Positions 15,938 through 24,492 of a stretch of 64,000 nt of DNA are shown here, piece by piece. Source of the DNA: Sinosporangium siamense (GTDB taxonomy: Bacteria; Actinomycetota; Actinomycetes; Streptosporangiales; Streptosporangiaceae); NCBI RefSeq assembly GCF_016863435.1, contig NZ_BOOW01000006.1:586025-650024 (forward strand), in the 5' to 3' direction. Within the stretch, counting starts at the first letter, position 1; each line of letters starts with the position of its first letter. Made by a program: the position numbers and the translations under genes. The notes beneath the pieces were generated by a model that was given only the letters and a program-made list of their open reading frames with translations, was not told the DNA's origin and searched no databases.

Positions 15938-17349
15938 CCCACCTGGGTCTGGACGTTGAACTCGTCGATCCGCGCCTTCTTCGCCGGGTCGGTCAGCGGG
16001 TCGCTGATGTCGAGGACGTCCAGGCCCTTGGTGATGTCGCTGGAGTAGATGTAGCCGTTGTAGTAATACGCCGACCAGGAGCCGCCGAGCATGCCCTCGC
16101 CGCCGCCGATGGGGCCGCGCTCGAAGTAGCCGATCTCCTTGGGATTGTCGGAGTCGGTGAAGTCCCAGATGGACACGCCGCCCTGATACCACGCCTGCAC
16201 CATGATGTCTTTGCCGGGGATCGGCAGCAGTGAGCCGTTGTGGGCCACGCAGTTCTCGTCGCCGGTCTGCGCGCGGGGCATCTTGAAGTAGGTCCGCTTG
16301 GTCAGCTTGCCGTCTTTAAGGTCATAAATCGCGTTCGCGCCCTTGGTGTTCGGCGTCTCCGCGGTGCAGGTGGCCGTGGCCCCGCCGCCCAGTTCGTCGG
16401 TGAAGACGACCTTGGTGGCGTCGTTGTTGAACGTCGCCGAGTGCCAGACCGCGAAGTTCTCGGTGTCCCTGATCTGCTGGAGGACCTTCGGCTTGGCCGG
16501 GTCGGCGATGTCGAGCAGCACCCCGTCGCCGAAGCAGGCCGCCGCCGCGAGCTTCTTCTCGGGGTAGGCGGTGATGTCGTGACATCCGGCGACCTGCTGG
16601 TCACCCGCGCCCTGGGGGAAGATATCGGGCTGGGCGATGACCTTGGCCTTGGCCGGGTCCTTGGTCGGCACCTCGATGATCGAGATATCGGTGTGCGGGG
16701 GCTTGCAGGTCGTCGTGCCGGGCTCGGGGCCGGGCGAGGACACGTAGACATACAGCGTGTCCGCCGACTTACCGGGCACGAGGGAGTGGGTGTGGGAGCC
16801 GCACGAGGTGGCGATCGAGGTGATGTACTTCGGGCGGGTCTTGTCGCTCACGTCGAAGATGCGCACCCCCTCCCACGCCTTCGGGCTCGTGGGGTCGCCG
16901 CGGTCGGCCTCGCAGGTCTCGTCCGAGCGGCGGTCGTCCACCGAGACGAACAGCAGGTCGCCGCTGATCGAGACGTCGTTCTGGCCGCCGGGGCAGACCA
17001 CCTGGCTGACCACGGACGGCTTGGTGGGCTGGGAGATGTCGTAGATCGTGAAGCCCTCGTAGTTGCCGACGAAGGCGTAATTGCCCTGGAAAGCGAGATC
17101 CGTGCCCCATGCCTCAGGGCCGTTGAGCAACCCCGATGGCGGCACGTTCACGACTAGCTTCACATTGGGGCTGGTCGCCACCTCGTCGACCTTCTCCGGC
17201 CCCTTCAGCGCGTCGCCGGGGCCGGAGGTGGACGGCGCCGACGAGCCCGCCGCGGCGGGTCTGGGCGCCTCGGACGGCTGCTGGGAACAGGCCGCCACCA
17301 GCAGCAGCGCCGCGGCTCCCATGCCGCCCATGAGCTTCCTTTTGATCAC
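15931..17349 (-). CDS. LVIVD-repeat beta-propeller lipoprotein
   Basis: 472 residues. The signal MIKRKLMGGMGAAALLLVAAC ends in a lipobox (VAAC), so the protein is anchored outside the membrane. After a Pro/Ser/Ala linker, six or so repeats of a blade-like motif appear (YAFVGNYEGFTIYDIS, LLFVSVDD, GVRIFDVSDKTRPKYI, GVLLDIADPAKPKVL, GVSIWDFTDSDNPKEIGYF, LDVLDISDP), the LVIVD pattern. Several His and Cys sit in loops (SCGSHTHSL, AGCHDITAY), which could bind metal. Function is unknown. It is divergent from a DUF305 lipoprotein with only about 40-50 bp between starts. Confidence 0.82.
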   Translation of the reverse strand: MIKRKLMGGMGAAALLLVAACSQQPSEAPRPAAAGSSAPSTSGPGDALKGPEKVDEVATSPNVKLVVNVPPSGLLNGPEAWGTDLAFQGNYAFVGNYEGFTIYDISQPTKPSVVSQVVCPGGQNDVSISGDLLFVSVDDRRSDETCEADRGDPTSPKAWEGVRIFDVSDKTRPKYITSIATSCGSHTHSLVPGKSADTLYVYVSSPGPEPGTTTCKPPHTDISIIEVPTKDPAKAKVIAQPDIFPQGAGDQQVAGCHDITAYPEKKLAAAACFGDGVLLDIADPAKPKVLQQIRDTENFAVWHSATFNNDATKVVFTDELGGGATATCTAETPNTKGANAIYDLKDGKLTKRTYFKMPRAQTGDENCVAHNGSLLPIPGKDIMVQAWYQGGVSIWDFTDSDNPKEIGYFERGPIGGGEGMLGGSWSAYYYNGYIYSSDITKGLDVLDISDPLTDPAKKARIDEFNVQTQVGY

Positions 17350-17397
17350 ATTGCCCCCTCGGACCTTTCACCACAACCGTGCCCCAGTATGGAAGCT

Positions 17398-18045
17398 ATG
17401 CGGATTCGGTCCAAAGTGAGTGGAATTTGGGGTGCGGCCTTGGTGGCGATCTCGGTTGCCGTCCTCGCCGGATGCACAGCCGAGCCCCCTGCCCACACGC
17501 AGGCACGCGCCACCGCACCCGTGGTCCACCCGGGCGCCCCCGGCGGCGACAGCCGTACGGCACCGCCCGGCGCGACGGCCTCTCCCACCGTGGCCGGGCC
17601 CTCCGCCGCCGACGTCCGCTTCGCCGAGGCCATGATCCCCCACCACCGCCAGGCCCTTGAGATGGCCGGCCTGGTGCGCGACCGCACGACCACCCCCGCG
17701 ATCACGGCCCTGGCCGGGCGTATCAGCGCGGCGCAGGGACCCGAGATCACCGTCATGTCGGACTGGCTGACCCGGCTCGGCCGTGCCGTACCCGGACACG
17801 GCCATGCCGGAGACATGCCGGGCATGGCGACACTTGAGCAGATGAACCGGTTGCGGGGGCTCCGTGGCGCGGAGTTCGACCGCTACTTCCTCCAGCTCAT
17901 GATCACGCACCACAAGGGGGCGCTGACCATGGCCGCTGATGAACTCGCGAAGGGGACAGATCGGGGGATGCTGCTCATCGCTAAGGATGTACACACCGGG
18001 CAGAGCATTGAGATCGCCCGCATGCAGGACCTGGCCGCACGGTAA
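17398..18045 (+). CDS. DUF305 family lipoprotein
   Basis: About 215 residues. A signal peptide ends in LAGC (lipobox), then a Pro/Ala-rich linker and the DUF305 domain: MIPHHRQALEMAGLV near residue 80 and MITHHKGALTMAADEL about 90 residues later. These paired M-I-x-H-H-x-x-A motifs define the four-helix, ferritin-like DUF305 fold; some members bind copper (CopM). An outer-face metal-binding protein is plausible. ATG 17389 is an alternative start. The gene shares a very short bidirectional promoter with the LVIVD lipoprotein gene, which suggests joint expression. Confidence 0.85.
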   Translation: MRIRSKVSGIWGAALVAISVAVLAGCTAEPPAHTQARATAPVVHPGAPGGDSRTAPPGATASPTVAGPSAADVRFAEAMIPHHRQALEMAGLVRDRTTTPAITALAGRISAAQGPEITVMSDWLTRLGRAVPGHGHAGDMPGMATLEQMNRLRGLRGAEFDRYFLQLMITHHKGALTMAADELAKGTDRGMLLIAKDVHTGQSIEIARMQDLAAR

Positions 18046-18070
18046 AGATCACCGCCGGCCGTCCTGAAGA

Positions 18071-18487
18071 TCAGGAACTCCAGAGCATGTTGCTCAGTTC
18101 GGCGTCCAGATCCATGAAGTCGGTCTCCCTTCCTGCCGGAACCAGCTCATATGTGCGATGCAGGAACTCCGTAAGCGGAGCCAGCGGCACCTCGAACAAC
18201 GCCTGGCCGAACGGGGACGTCAAGCTGATGTGAAGCGTGCGCTCGCCGTCGGCGCGCGCGGGCCACACCTGCACGTCGCCGTCGCCGACGCGTCTCACGA
18301 TCCCCACGGTTAGCAACTCGCGGGCGAAGATCCACTCGACCGGCTCGTCGTTCCCCACATGGAAGGCCATCCGGATCGCATACGGATCGTCAGCCGTGTA
18401 GCTCAGTCCGGCGAGCAGGGGGACGGTGGTACGGTCGGGGACCACGAGCCGAAGGCCCAGCTCGGCAGAGACGGTGGTGCTGTTCAT
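18071..18487 (-). CDS. ssgB: SsgB-like sporulation and cell-division activator (SALP family)
   Basis: 138 residues, matching the length of Streptomyces SsgB. The whole protein fits the SsgA-like family: MNSTTVSAELGLRLVV at the start, YTADDPYAIRMAFH, VEWIFARELLTVG, GDGDVQVWP and DLDAELSNMLW at the end. In Streptomyces SsgB directs FtsZ ring placement during sporulation septation. The frame extends 51 codons further upstream, but that part has no family likeness; ATG 18487 gives the expected N-terminus. The gene stands alone between a DUF305 gene (convergent) and tRNA-Val. Confidence 0.92.
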   Translation of the reverse strand: MNSTTVSAELGLRLVVPDRTTVPLLAGLSYTADDPYAIRMAFHVGNDEPVEWIFARELLTVGIVRRVGDGDVQVWPARADGERTLHISLTSPFGQALFEVPLAPLTEFLHRTYELVPAGRETDFMDLDAELSNMLWSS

Positions 18488-18962
18488 CGTCAGCCAAACC
18501 TTTTCGTCGTACGGTCCCCTTATCGGGGCTTGCACTGCTCTGAGACGGACTTCGTCCGGAGCTATGACGCGGGAACGAAGAAACCTGTAGGAAAGATTCC
18601 GCTCCTCAGGCCTTCTGTAACGCACATCACAGCGCGACATTTAGCCTCTTACCTGGTCAAACGTTGCCAAGAGGCTCGGGTTTGCAAGGGTTTTGCGTGT
18701 CGTTCGCCCCCCTGGCGGGGGCCGCGAAGAGGGCGTGTCCGGGTGAATGCTCATAGATCAGATCTCATGCTCCCAGTACGGGTGTAGACGATGCTATGAC
18801 ACCCAGCCCCTACATCGAGGGCATCCGCCCACGAAACCCTCAAGGCTCCTCACCCCCGTCTGTCGCTTCGCGGCGATCCCCGAAGTGCGGTATGGTTTTC
18901 CCCGTCGGCACCGCAAGGAAGTCACCCAGACCACCTGCACCGCCGACCGGCACAGTCAGCCT
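18488..18962. other. Upstream region of ssgB and tRNA-Val
   Basis: About 475 bp without a recognisable gene. It must hold the ssgB promoter (reading left) and the tRNA-Val promoter (reading right). A small inverted repeat CGGAC-TTC-GTCCG at 18546-18558 lies about 60 bp upstream of ssgB and might be regulatory. I see nothing else. Confidence 0.4.
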
Positions 18963-19034
18963 GGGCGATTAGCTCAGCGGGAGAGCGCTTCGTTCACACC
19001 GAAGAGGTCACTGGTTCGATCCCAGTATCGCCCA
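18963..19034 (+). tRNA. tRNA-Val (anticodon CAC)
   Basis: A 72-nt cloverleaf: acceptor GGGCGAT/ATCGCCC, D arm GCTC/GAGC, anticodon stem CTTCG/CGAAG with loop TTCACAC, T arm ACTGG-TTCGATC-CCAGT, discriminator A. CCA is not encoded. A strong intrinsic terminator follows 21 bp downstream. Confidence 0.97.
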
Positions 19035-19055
19035 CCCAGGTATAGACGCACCGGT

Positions 19056-19090
19056 AACTCCGGGGGATGACAGGTCCTCCGGAGTTTTTT
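19056..19090 (+). terminator. Intrinsic terminator of tRNA-Val(CAC)
   Basis: AACTCCGG and CCGGAGTT form an 8-bp stem, with partial extension by GGG/CCT inside, followed by a run of six T. This is a rare clear case of a T-tract terminator in such GC-rich DNA. Confidence 0.92.
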
Positions 19091-19421
19091 CTTGATCTCT
19101 CCGTGCTCCCTGAAATGCCGCCCCCGGCTGAAACACTGCGCCCCTAACACTGCGGCTGAGACGTGGCGTGCCCCTGCCGCTGCCCGCTACCCGTTTCGCC
19201 CTTCTTCCTCATCTGAGGTGTAGAAGCTCCTGCATTCGACCCCACTAGCGTCTTTCCCCATTAAGACATGATCCTCCCCGTTTCCGGCGGTTTGCTTAGC
19301 TTTGCCGATCTAGCAGGCCCTTCGCCGGCCACGGGAAGGCGTTTGACGAACCGGCCGCAGCGTTCACCCGGACCAGCCGGCGGGAGCCGTACCGCGACGT
19401 TCGTATGCCGACCGGGCCGGT
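19091..19421. other. Intergenic gap between tRNA-Val and hxlR-type gene
   Basis: About 330 bp. It lies after the tRNA terminator and after the stop of the convergent regulator gene. I see no gene, repeat or integrase remnant here. Confidence 0.45.
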
Positions 19422-19775
19422 TCACCCCACCTTGTCCCATGGGACGGCCTCGATGCGCTCGATGTTCTCCTCGCCCCACTCCCCGAGCGGCCCCATCGCG
19501 GTGTTGAGTGAATGCCCGAACTCGGTGAGCGAGTACTCCACCTTCGGCGGGACCTGGTGATAGACCTCGCGATGCAGCAGTCCGGTGGTCTCCATCTCCC
19601 GCAATTGCAGGATCAGCACCCTCTCGCTGATGCCGGGCACGGCCCGCCGCACCTCCCCGAAGCGCAGGGGGCCGTCCTGGAGCGCGAACAGGATCAGCCC
19701 CTTCCACTTGCCTCCCATGATGGCGATGGCAGCGTCGAGACCGCAGGTGAACGTCCGCTTCTTCGTCTCCTTCAC
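19422..19775 (-). CDS. HxlR-family winged-helix regulator
   Basis: About 117 residues. The family pattern is complete: CGLDAAIAIMGGKWKGLILFALQDGPLRFGEVRRAVPGISERVLILQLREME, then TTGLLHREVYHQVPPKVEYSLTEFGHSL, the wing and last helix. One Cys lies just before the first helix (TFTCGL), as in redox- or aldehyde-sensing members. The frame is open upstream, but the family N-terminus begins at GTG 19775 (VKETKKRTF). It is divergent from an NAD(P)-dependent oxidoreductase, the usual HxlR arrangement, and an inverted repeat lies between the two. Confidence 0.88.
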   Translation of the reverse strand: MKETKKRTFTCGLDAAIAIMGGKWKGLILFALQDGPLRFGEVRRAVPGISERVLILQLREMETTGLLHREVYHQVPPKVEYSLTEFGHSLNTAMGPLGEWGEENIERIEAVPWDKVG

Positions 19776-19798
19776 CCGTCCATACTGACATTTATGTG

Positions 19799-19823
19799 AG
19801 TACCCGGCAAAAAAGTAGGTACT
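19799..19823. promoter_or_regulatory. Inverted repeat AGTACC-N13-GGTACT, likely HxlR operator
   Basis: The two 6-bp arms are perfect reverse complements at 19799-19804 and 19818-19823. The site is 24 bp upstream of the regulator start and 87 bp upstream of the oxidoreductase start. GTAC-type dyads between hxlR-like genes and divergent oxidoreductases are common, so this is probably the autoregulatory site. Confidence 0.6.
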
Positions 19824-19909
19824 TGAGGGAATGTAGGTGCTCCAGCCAGCATGAACGAGGCCCGCGCCAAGACCAAGGCGATGGGCATCTCTAGCGCTGG
19901 AGTACGCAT

Positions 19910-20800
19910 ATGACTGCAAAAAACGCGACACCGGTGACCGTCATCGGACTGGGCGCGATGGGCACAGCACTGGCCGAGGCCTTCGTCAAGGCCGGACACC
20001 CGACCACCGTCTGGAACAGGACCGCCGCCAAGGCCGCGCCCCTCGTCGCGCTGGGAGCCACGCACGCGGAGGCCGTCGGGGACGCCGTGGCGGCGAGTCC
20101 TCTTGTCATCGCCTGCCTGACCACCTTCGACGACACCCAGGCGGCGCTGGGGCCGGCCGGCGCGTCGCTGCGGGGACGGGCGCTTGTCACCCTCAACAGC
20201 GGCTCCCCGGCCGGCGCCCGTGAGACGGCGGCCTGGGCCGCCGGCCACGGCGTCAGGTTCCTGGCCGGGGCGGTCAAGAACGTGCCCTCGGCCGTGGGGG
20301 CACCGGACACCCTGCTCTACTACAGCGGCGACAAGGCGGTCTTCGAGGAGTACGAGACGACACTGAAGGTGCTGGGCGGCGACACGGTCCACCTCGGCGA
20401 CGAGGTCGACCTGGCAGCGCTGTACGAGATGGCGGTGGGCGCCATGCTGCTGCCGGCACTCGTCGGCTTCTTCCAGGGCGCCGCCGCGATTCAGGCGCGC
20501 GGGCTGGAGGCGAGCACGATGGTGCGCTTCGCCGGCAAGTGGCTGGACATGATCAAGTCCCTGCTGCCGATCTACGCCAGGGAGATCGACGCCGGCGACT
20601 ACACCGACGCCGCCTCCTCCGTGAACCTCTTCCTGGCAGGGGCGGCCCACGACGAGGACCTGGTCAAGGAGACGAACGTCGACACGTCCTGGGTCGCCCC
20701 GCTCAACGACCTGGTCAGGCGGGCGGTTGAGGCAGGCCATGGCGAGCACAGCATCTCGGCCCTCACCGAGGTGCTCAGGGGCCCGGTGCGACAGCCGTAG
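19910..20800 (+). CDS. NAD(P)-dependent oxidoreductase, imine-reductase-like (6PGDH superfamily)
   Basis: 296 residues. The N-terminal Rossmann domain has VTVIGLGAMGTALAEAF, and NRTAAKA marks NADP preference (Arg after the second strand). The C-terminal all-helical domain (ALYEMAVGAMLLPALVGFFQGAAAIQARG) resembles imine reductases and reductive aminases. The position equivalent to the beta-hydroxyacid dehydrogenase catalytic Lys is not obvious, which also points to the imine-reductase branch. The gene is divergent from an HxlR regulator and is probably repressed by it. The substrate is unknown. Confidence 0.85.
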   Translation: MTAKNATPVTVIGLGAMGTALAEAFVKAGHPTTVWNRTAAKAAPLVALGATHAEAVGDAVAASPLVIACLTTFDDTQAALGPAGASLRGRALVTLNSGSPAGARETAAWAAGHGVRFLAGAVKNVPSAVGAPDTLLYYSGDKAVFEEYETTLKVLGGDTVHLGDEVDLAALYEMAVGAMLLPALVGFFQGAAAIQARGLEASTMVRFAGKWLDMIKSLLPIYAREIDAGDYTDAASSVNLFLAGAAHDEDLVKETNVDTSWVAPLNDLVRRAVEAGHGEHSISALTEVLRGPVRQP

Positions 20801-20802
20801 GC

Positions 20803-21450
20803 TCACCTGTCTGCCGTGTGGATATGCCGCGTTCGGTGTGGTTCCCTGGCCATGGAGTCCAAGGCGATCACCACGAGCACCAGGGTGGCCGACCAGCCGT
20901 AGTGGACGACTTCCCAGGTGGGCTCTGTGGGATTAAGCCACGGCCAATACGGTCCCCGGAGAACCAGCGTCACGGCGAACACCGCCAAGAGGCCGCCCAT
21001 CCCCCTCAAGGCCGCGGATCTGCCGTGGTGACGGCGGGCCGCGATTGTGGTGGTCAGGAGTCCGGCCGCTATGCAGGTCGCGGCTTCCACGGCCAGCCCG
21101 GGGATTCTCAGGGTGCCGCCCTCGGCGAGGCGGGCCGTCGCGATCGTGCACGCCGCCGCCCAGAAGGCGGCAGCGGTGAGGCCGCCCGCCGCATAGCGGA
21201 TCCGGTGCCGAAGCCGGCGGGGCGCGGGGGTCGCGGCGGTGCTCGGGGCCATCTCGTCGAGTACGGCGAAGCCGGCTGCCGCGGCCAGCAGCAGCCCGAG
21301 CATCCTCAGCAGCGTGAGGGCCATGCCCGAGTCCAGGGGCGCGCCCGCGTCGATCACGCCGATCAGTGCGAGGGACAGGGGGCCGGTCACCAGCAGGGGG
21401 ATCCAGTCGATCGCCCGCATCACCGGTCCGATCAGGCGGATCACCAGCAT
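20803..21450 (-). CDS. Hypothetical integral membrane protein
   Basis: 215 residues with about six hydrophobic helices (for example WIPLLVTGPLSLALIGVI, LLRMLGLLLAAAAGFAVL, LTAAAFWAAACTIAT, AATCIAAGLLTTTIAA, LLAVFAVTLVLRG, WSATLVLVVIALDS). No named domain is evident. It overlaps the upstream permease-like gene by 10 bp and so is probably co-expressed with it, perhaps as a second membrane subunit. It is convergent with the oxidoreductase gene, with two bases between stops. Confidence 0.75.
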   Translation of the reverse strand: MLVIRLIGPVMRAIDWIPLLVTGPLSLALIGVIDAGAPLDSGMALTLLRMLGLLLAAAAGFAVLDEMAPSTAATPAPRRLRHRIRYAAGGLTAAAFWAAACTIATARLAEGGTLRIPGLAVEAATCIAAGLLTTTIAARRHHGRSAALRGMGGLLAVFAVTLVLRGPYWPWLNPTEPTWEVVHYGWSATLVLVVIALDSMAREPHRTRHIHTADR

Positions 21451-23021
21451 GGCTTCCCCTTGGCGGGTTCGGCGGCGGCCTCCGCGCGCAACCCGAGCAG
21501 CGGCAGCGCCTGCTCGATAGTGGTGCCGGGGTGGGTCAGCGTCTCCCAGTGTGCCCAGATACGTTCCCGGGCTCCGGGGGTGGCCAGGAGTCTGCGGGCG
21601 TAGGTCAACTCGGCGGTGCCGTACCGGACGCTGAGGGGGAAGGGTTTCGCGGTGTAGGTGGAGGACGCGATCTGGATCTCCTCGTCACGTGGGAGGGCAG
21701 GGGGCACGACCTGGCCGAGCAGCCAGAGCGCCACGATCGTGCGTGCCTGGCCGCGGGCGTCGCATCCGTCCCGCACGGTGAGGTTCGCCCGTCGCAGACC
21801 TGTCACGTGGTGGATCAGTTCGGCGGCGAGCAGCGCGCGGTGGTCGCCGCCGCGGCTCCACACGGTGTACGCCCTGATGACAGGCTCGGTGTCGGTCTCA
21901 TACGAGCGCCAGCTGTCGGTGGCCTGCCGCACGACGGGCAGCCGGGCCCGCAGCTGCGGCGGCAGCGCCTCGGCGACCGGGCCGACGGCCCCCGCCCATA
22001 GCGGGATCCACGGCACATAGTCGGGGAAGGCGCAAAAGGTGACCGGGCCGTGGCGGCGGCACCGTTGGACGTCCGGCGCCAGGTATCGGTCGCGGATCTC
22101 GGCGGGCAGGTGCTCCTGCCGTACCTGCCCCGTGGCGAAACGGAGATCGACGACCTCCGCGCCGGGCGCCCGCGCGGAGGCGACCGCCCCGGCCGGCACC
22201 GCGATCACCCCGGCGGTCACGGCAGCGACCAACCGCCCCGCCCTGATCCCGTGCCGCAGCAGCGCGAGCGCCACCATGAGCACCGTCGCGGCCACCAGAT
22301 AGACGACGTGCAGCCCCGAGGGCCTGCCGGGCCAGTCCATGCCGTGGAACAGGACCACCGGCAGGAACCAGTCGCCATATCCGCTCAAGTTGCCGTTCAG
22401 CCAGGTGAGAGCTCCCACCAGAAACACCGTCACCGGCGCCGCGATCGCCTGGCGCACCCACCGCGCCAGAAGCACGCCAAGCGCCGCGGAGTACGGCACA
22501 GCCAGCACGCCGGCCAGCGCCTCATAAGGGTCGAGTGTCCCGGCCACAGGCCCCGTGGCCGCGCGGACGGCGAGGTAGAGAGCCATCACAAAAGCCGCGA
22601 TCCCCGTGCCGACCGTCACCGCCGCGGCGACCGCCGCCGCGGTGCGCGTAGCGCCTCCGCCGGGCAGAGCGGCCAGCACCTCGGGCACACCGTCACGCCG
22701 GTCCCGCCCGGCGGCGAGATGCGCCACCAGCACCGCCGCGGCGGCCAGGAGCAGCATGCTGCCCGACATGCCGATGGGATCGGTGTTGAAATCCGGCAAC
22801 CACCGCCATGCGGCCAGCAACCGGAGCGCCAGACAGAGCCCGGCCGCACCCCACAGGAGGCGATCGCACAACAACCTGCGGGTCTCGAAGGCGAACAGGG
22901 CCCATGCGCATCCCGGCTGCCTCACACCGTCGCCGGGGACCCAGTGGTGACCGCCGGTCGTGTCGTCTTGGCCAGGGCGGTCCGAGGGGGGAGGACGCCG
23001 TCGGGCTAGGAATCGGTGCAC
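21441..23021 (-). CDS. ABC-2-type permease-like membrane protein
   Basis: About 526 residues. The first half is membrane-spanning (CAWALFAFETRRLLCDRLLWGAAGLCLALRLLAAW, then several helices up to YLVAATVLMVALALL), opening with the F-E-x-R-R-L-L pattern common in actinobacterial ABC-2 permeases. The second half is an extracytoplasmic domain with CRRHGPVTFCAFPDYVPWIPLW. The start is uncertain (GTG 23021 or a GTG about 30 codons later). Usually an ATPase gene precedes such permeases; here only decayed gene pieces lie upstream, so an ATPase may have been lost or may be encoded elsewhere. Confidence 0.7.
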   Translation of the reverse strand: MHRFLARRRPPPSDRPGQDDTTGGHHWVPGDGVRQPGCAWALFAFETRRLLCDRLLWGAAGLCLALRLLAAWRWLPDFNTDPIGMSGSMLLLAAAAVLVAHLAAGRDRRDGVPEVLAALPGGGATRTAAAVAAAVTVGTGIAAFVMALYLAVRAATGPVAGTLDPYEALAGVLAVPYSAALGVLLARWVRQAIAAPVTVFLVGALTWLNGNLSGYGDWFLPVVLFHGMDWPGRPSGLHVVYLVAATVLMVALALLRHGIRAGRLVAAVTAGVIAVPAGAVASARAPGAEVVDLRFATGQVRQEHLPAEIRDRYLAPDVQRCRRHGPVTFCAFPDYVPWIPLWAGAVGPVAEALPPQLRARLPVVRQATDSWRSYETDTEPVIRAYTVWSRGGDHRALLAAELIHHVTGLRRANLTVRDGCDARGQARTIVALWLLGQVVPPALPRDEEIQIASSTYTAKPFPLSVRYGTAELTYARRLLATPGARERIWAHWETLTHPGTTIEQALPLLGLRAEAAAEPAKGKPCW

Positions 23022-23100
23022 ACCTCATCTATCGCGGCATCCACAGGATCCAGTTCTCTCCAGCGATCTTTGTAGCGCGGCTGTAGTCAGCACCTGGTCG

Positions 23101-23292
23101 GGCCGGGGACTGGCCACGGCGGCCGTGTCAGACAAGATCGACCCCGCCTTCGGCGAGCTTGACCTGCATCGCCTCCAGGCCGAAACACTGTTGCACAACA
23201 CGGCCTCGCAATACGGCATGGCACCGTCTTACCTGAAAATCGCCGGGTCATGGCAGGACCACATCCTGTTTCACCTGCTCGCCGAGGACTGA
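23101..23292 (+). pseudogene. GNAT acetyltransferase fragment with internal deletion
   Basis: The plus strand reads GRGLATAAVSDKIDPAFGEL, LHRLQAETLLHNTASQ and YGMAPSYLKIAGSWQDHILFHLLAED. This is the C-terminal half of a RimJ/RimL-like acetyltransferase, but the expected RVLERNGF-like piece between HNTASQ and YGMAPSYL is missing, about 10 codons in frame. The N-terminal half is absent. It is almost certainly non-functional. Confidence 0.65.
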
Positions 23293-23380
23293 GGGCGGAG
23301 AGGTCATTCCGACCACTCGGCCGCAGCGGATTACGCGTCAGCGAGATCTCATACGCGGCTGGATCAGTCGCACCGAGGGA

Positions 23381-23493
23381 GTGACGGACGTGGCCAGGGC
23401 CGCGGTCCATGCGGATAGCACCACGTTCGACACGGCCGTCGTGTACGGCGGCACCCGCGCGGAGTCGATCCTCGGTGCGGCGGCCGGTCGTGC
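23381..23493 (+). pseudogene. Aldo/keto reductase N-terminal fragment
   Basis: The plus strand reads VTDVARAAVHADSTTFDTA, then VVYGGTRAESILGAAAGR. The pattern (A-x-x-A-x-x-T-T-F-D-T-A-x-x-Y-G-x-x-x-A-E-x-x-L-G) is the start of the aldo/keto reductase barrel with the catalytic Asp and Tyr. The rest of the enzyme is missing; the frame stops inside the end of the neighbouring DUF4291 gene. Confidence 0.5.
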
Positions 23494-24060
23494 TCAGGAA
23501 TCGATGAGGAGACGTCGTCCGATCTCCTGAGGAACCGGGTAAATGCGTTCCGGAGGCAATAGTCGCTGGGCTTTTGGCGATTGTCCGGCCCGTACCAGAT
23601 TCGCGATTTTCCTGACCTGAGGGGTGATGTCGGTCAGGGCGACGATCCACTCGTCGGCGAACTCGCGGATCAGTCCGCGGCCGACGCCGACTTGAATGCT
23701 GTAGTGATTGAGCGCCGCGCCGCGTAACGAGCGTTCAGGATCCCACTGGACATGGACCGCCGCCTGATCGACGGCTCGGGGATCGGCGGTCGTCAGCACC
23801 GCCCGGCCGAGAGCCTCGTGCCATCCCTCGCGGGTGATCCGTACGGCCAGAACGCGTTCCTGCCCGGGCTTCTGCGCCCAATTGCTGCGGTGCATGAGCC
23901 ACAGGAACGAGGGCTTGATCCAGGTCATGCGGTTGAACGAGAAGGGCTGCACGAACCGTCCCGCGCGCAGCGCCGCATCGGCCACAGCCGCGGAGTATGC
24001 CTGGTAGATCACTACTGTCTCGGCGTCATAGTCGGCGCGCACTTGGTATTGGGATGCCAC
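23494..24060 (-). CDS. DUF4291 domain protein
   Basis: About 188 residues. The whole length matches the DUF4291 family: [19 protein letters not shown] at the start, [43 protein letters not shown] and [11 protein letters not shown]. The function is unknown; conserved Arg, Asp and Trp suggest an enzyme or nucleotide-binding role. The open frame extends to 24246, but that part overlaps a divergent gene and lacks family likeness; GTG 24060 gives the usual length. It stands alone, next to a zone of decayed genes. Confidence 0.85.
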   Translation of the reverse strand: MASQYQVRADYDAETVVIYQAYSAAVADAALRAGRFVQPFSFNRMTWIKPSFLWLMHRSNWAQKPGQERVLAVRITREGWHEALGRAVLTTADPRAVDQAAVHVQWDPERSLRGAALNHYSIQVGVGRGLIREFADEWIVALTDITPQVRKIANLVRAGQSPKAQRLLPPERIYPVPQEIGRRLLIDS

Positions 24061-24139
24061 CTGGGCACATTGCCACCCGGCCAGATTTCCACGCAAAACC
24101 TTTTCCGGCCGGCGCCGTACGTGAGCCGCGCCAGGCGCC

Positions 24140-24439
24140 GTGGTGACGGCTGATGCGCTCGCAGGTGCTGGCTCTGGCGACCCGCCGGAGATCCCTCCGG
24201 GCCGGCGCCTCGCGACCGTGGCCGCGGGGGCGGCAGCGGCGGCCACGGGCGTCTGCTACGTCTTGTCGACTGGTCGGTTCTTCCCCTACTGCCCGAGCGG
24301 CTCTCTCGCTCCCTGGTTCGCGATCGTGCTCTATGTCGCGATTGTCGTGCTACTCGCCCTCAGCAGCCGCAGTGCCGCCGCCCGGAAAAGCCATGACACA
24401 CGCGCGATGCTCTCTCACCACAGGTACCTAGCCGATTGA
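24140..24439 (+). CDS. Small hypothetical membrane protein
   Basis: About 99 residues starting at GTG. Two hydrophobic stretches are visible ([19 protein letters not shown] and [19 protein letters not shown]) with a short loop holding FFPYCPSG, and a basic tail. Third codon positions are GC-rich throughout, which supports real coding. No family is recognised. It is divergent from the DUF4291 gene and convergent with the STAND NTPase gene. Confidence 0.5.
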   Translation: MVTADALAGAGSGDPPEIPPGRRLATVAAGAAAAATGVCYVLSTGRFFPYCPSGSLAPWFAIVLYVAIVVLLALSSRSAAARKSHDTRAMLSHHRYLAD

Positions 24440-24492
24440 CGGATCCCCTCCGGGCTTCGACCACCGGTGGGGTACGGCGGAGCCGTGTGGGC

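Noticed and set aside
18963..19421. tRNA-Val 3' end as an attachment site of an integrated element
   Set aside because: No integrase, no repeated tRNA end and a normal terminator follow. Nothing suggests an element here.
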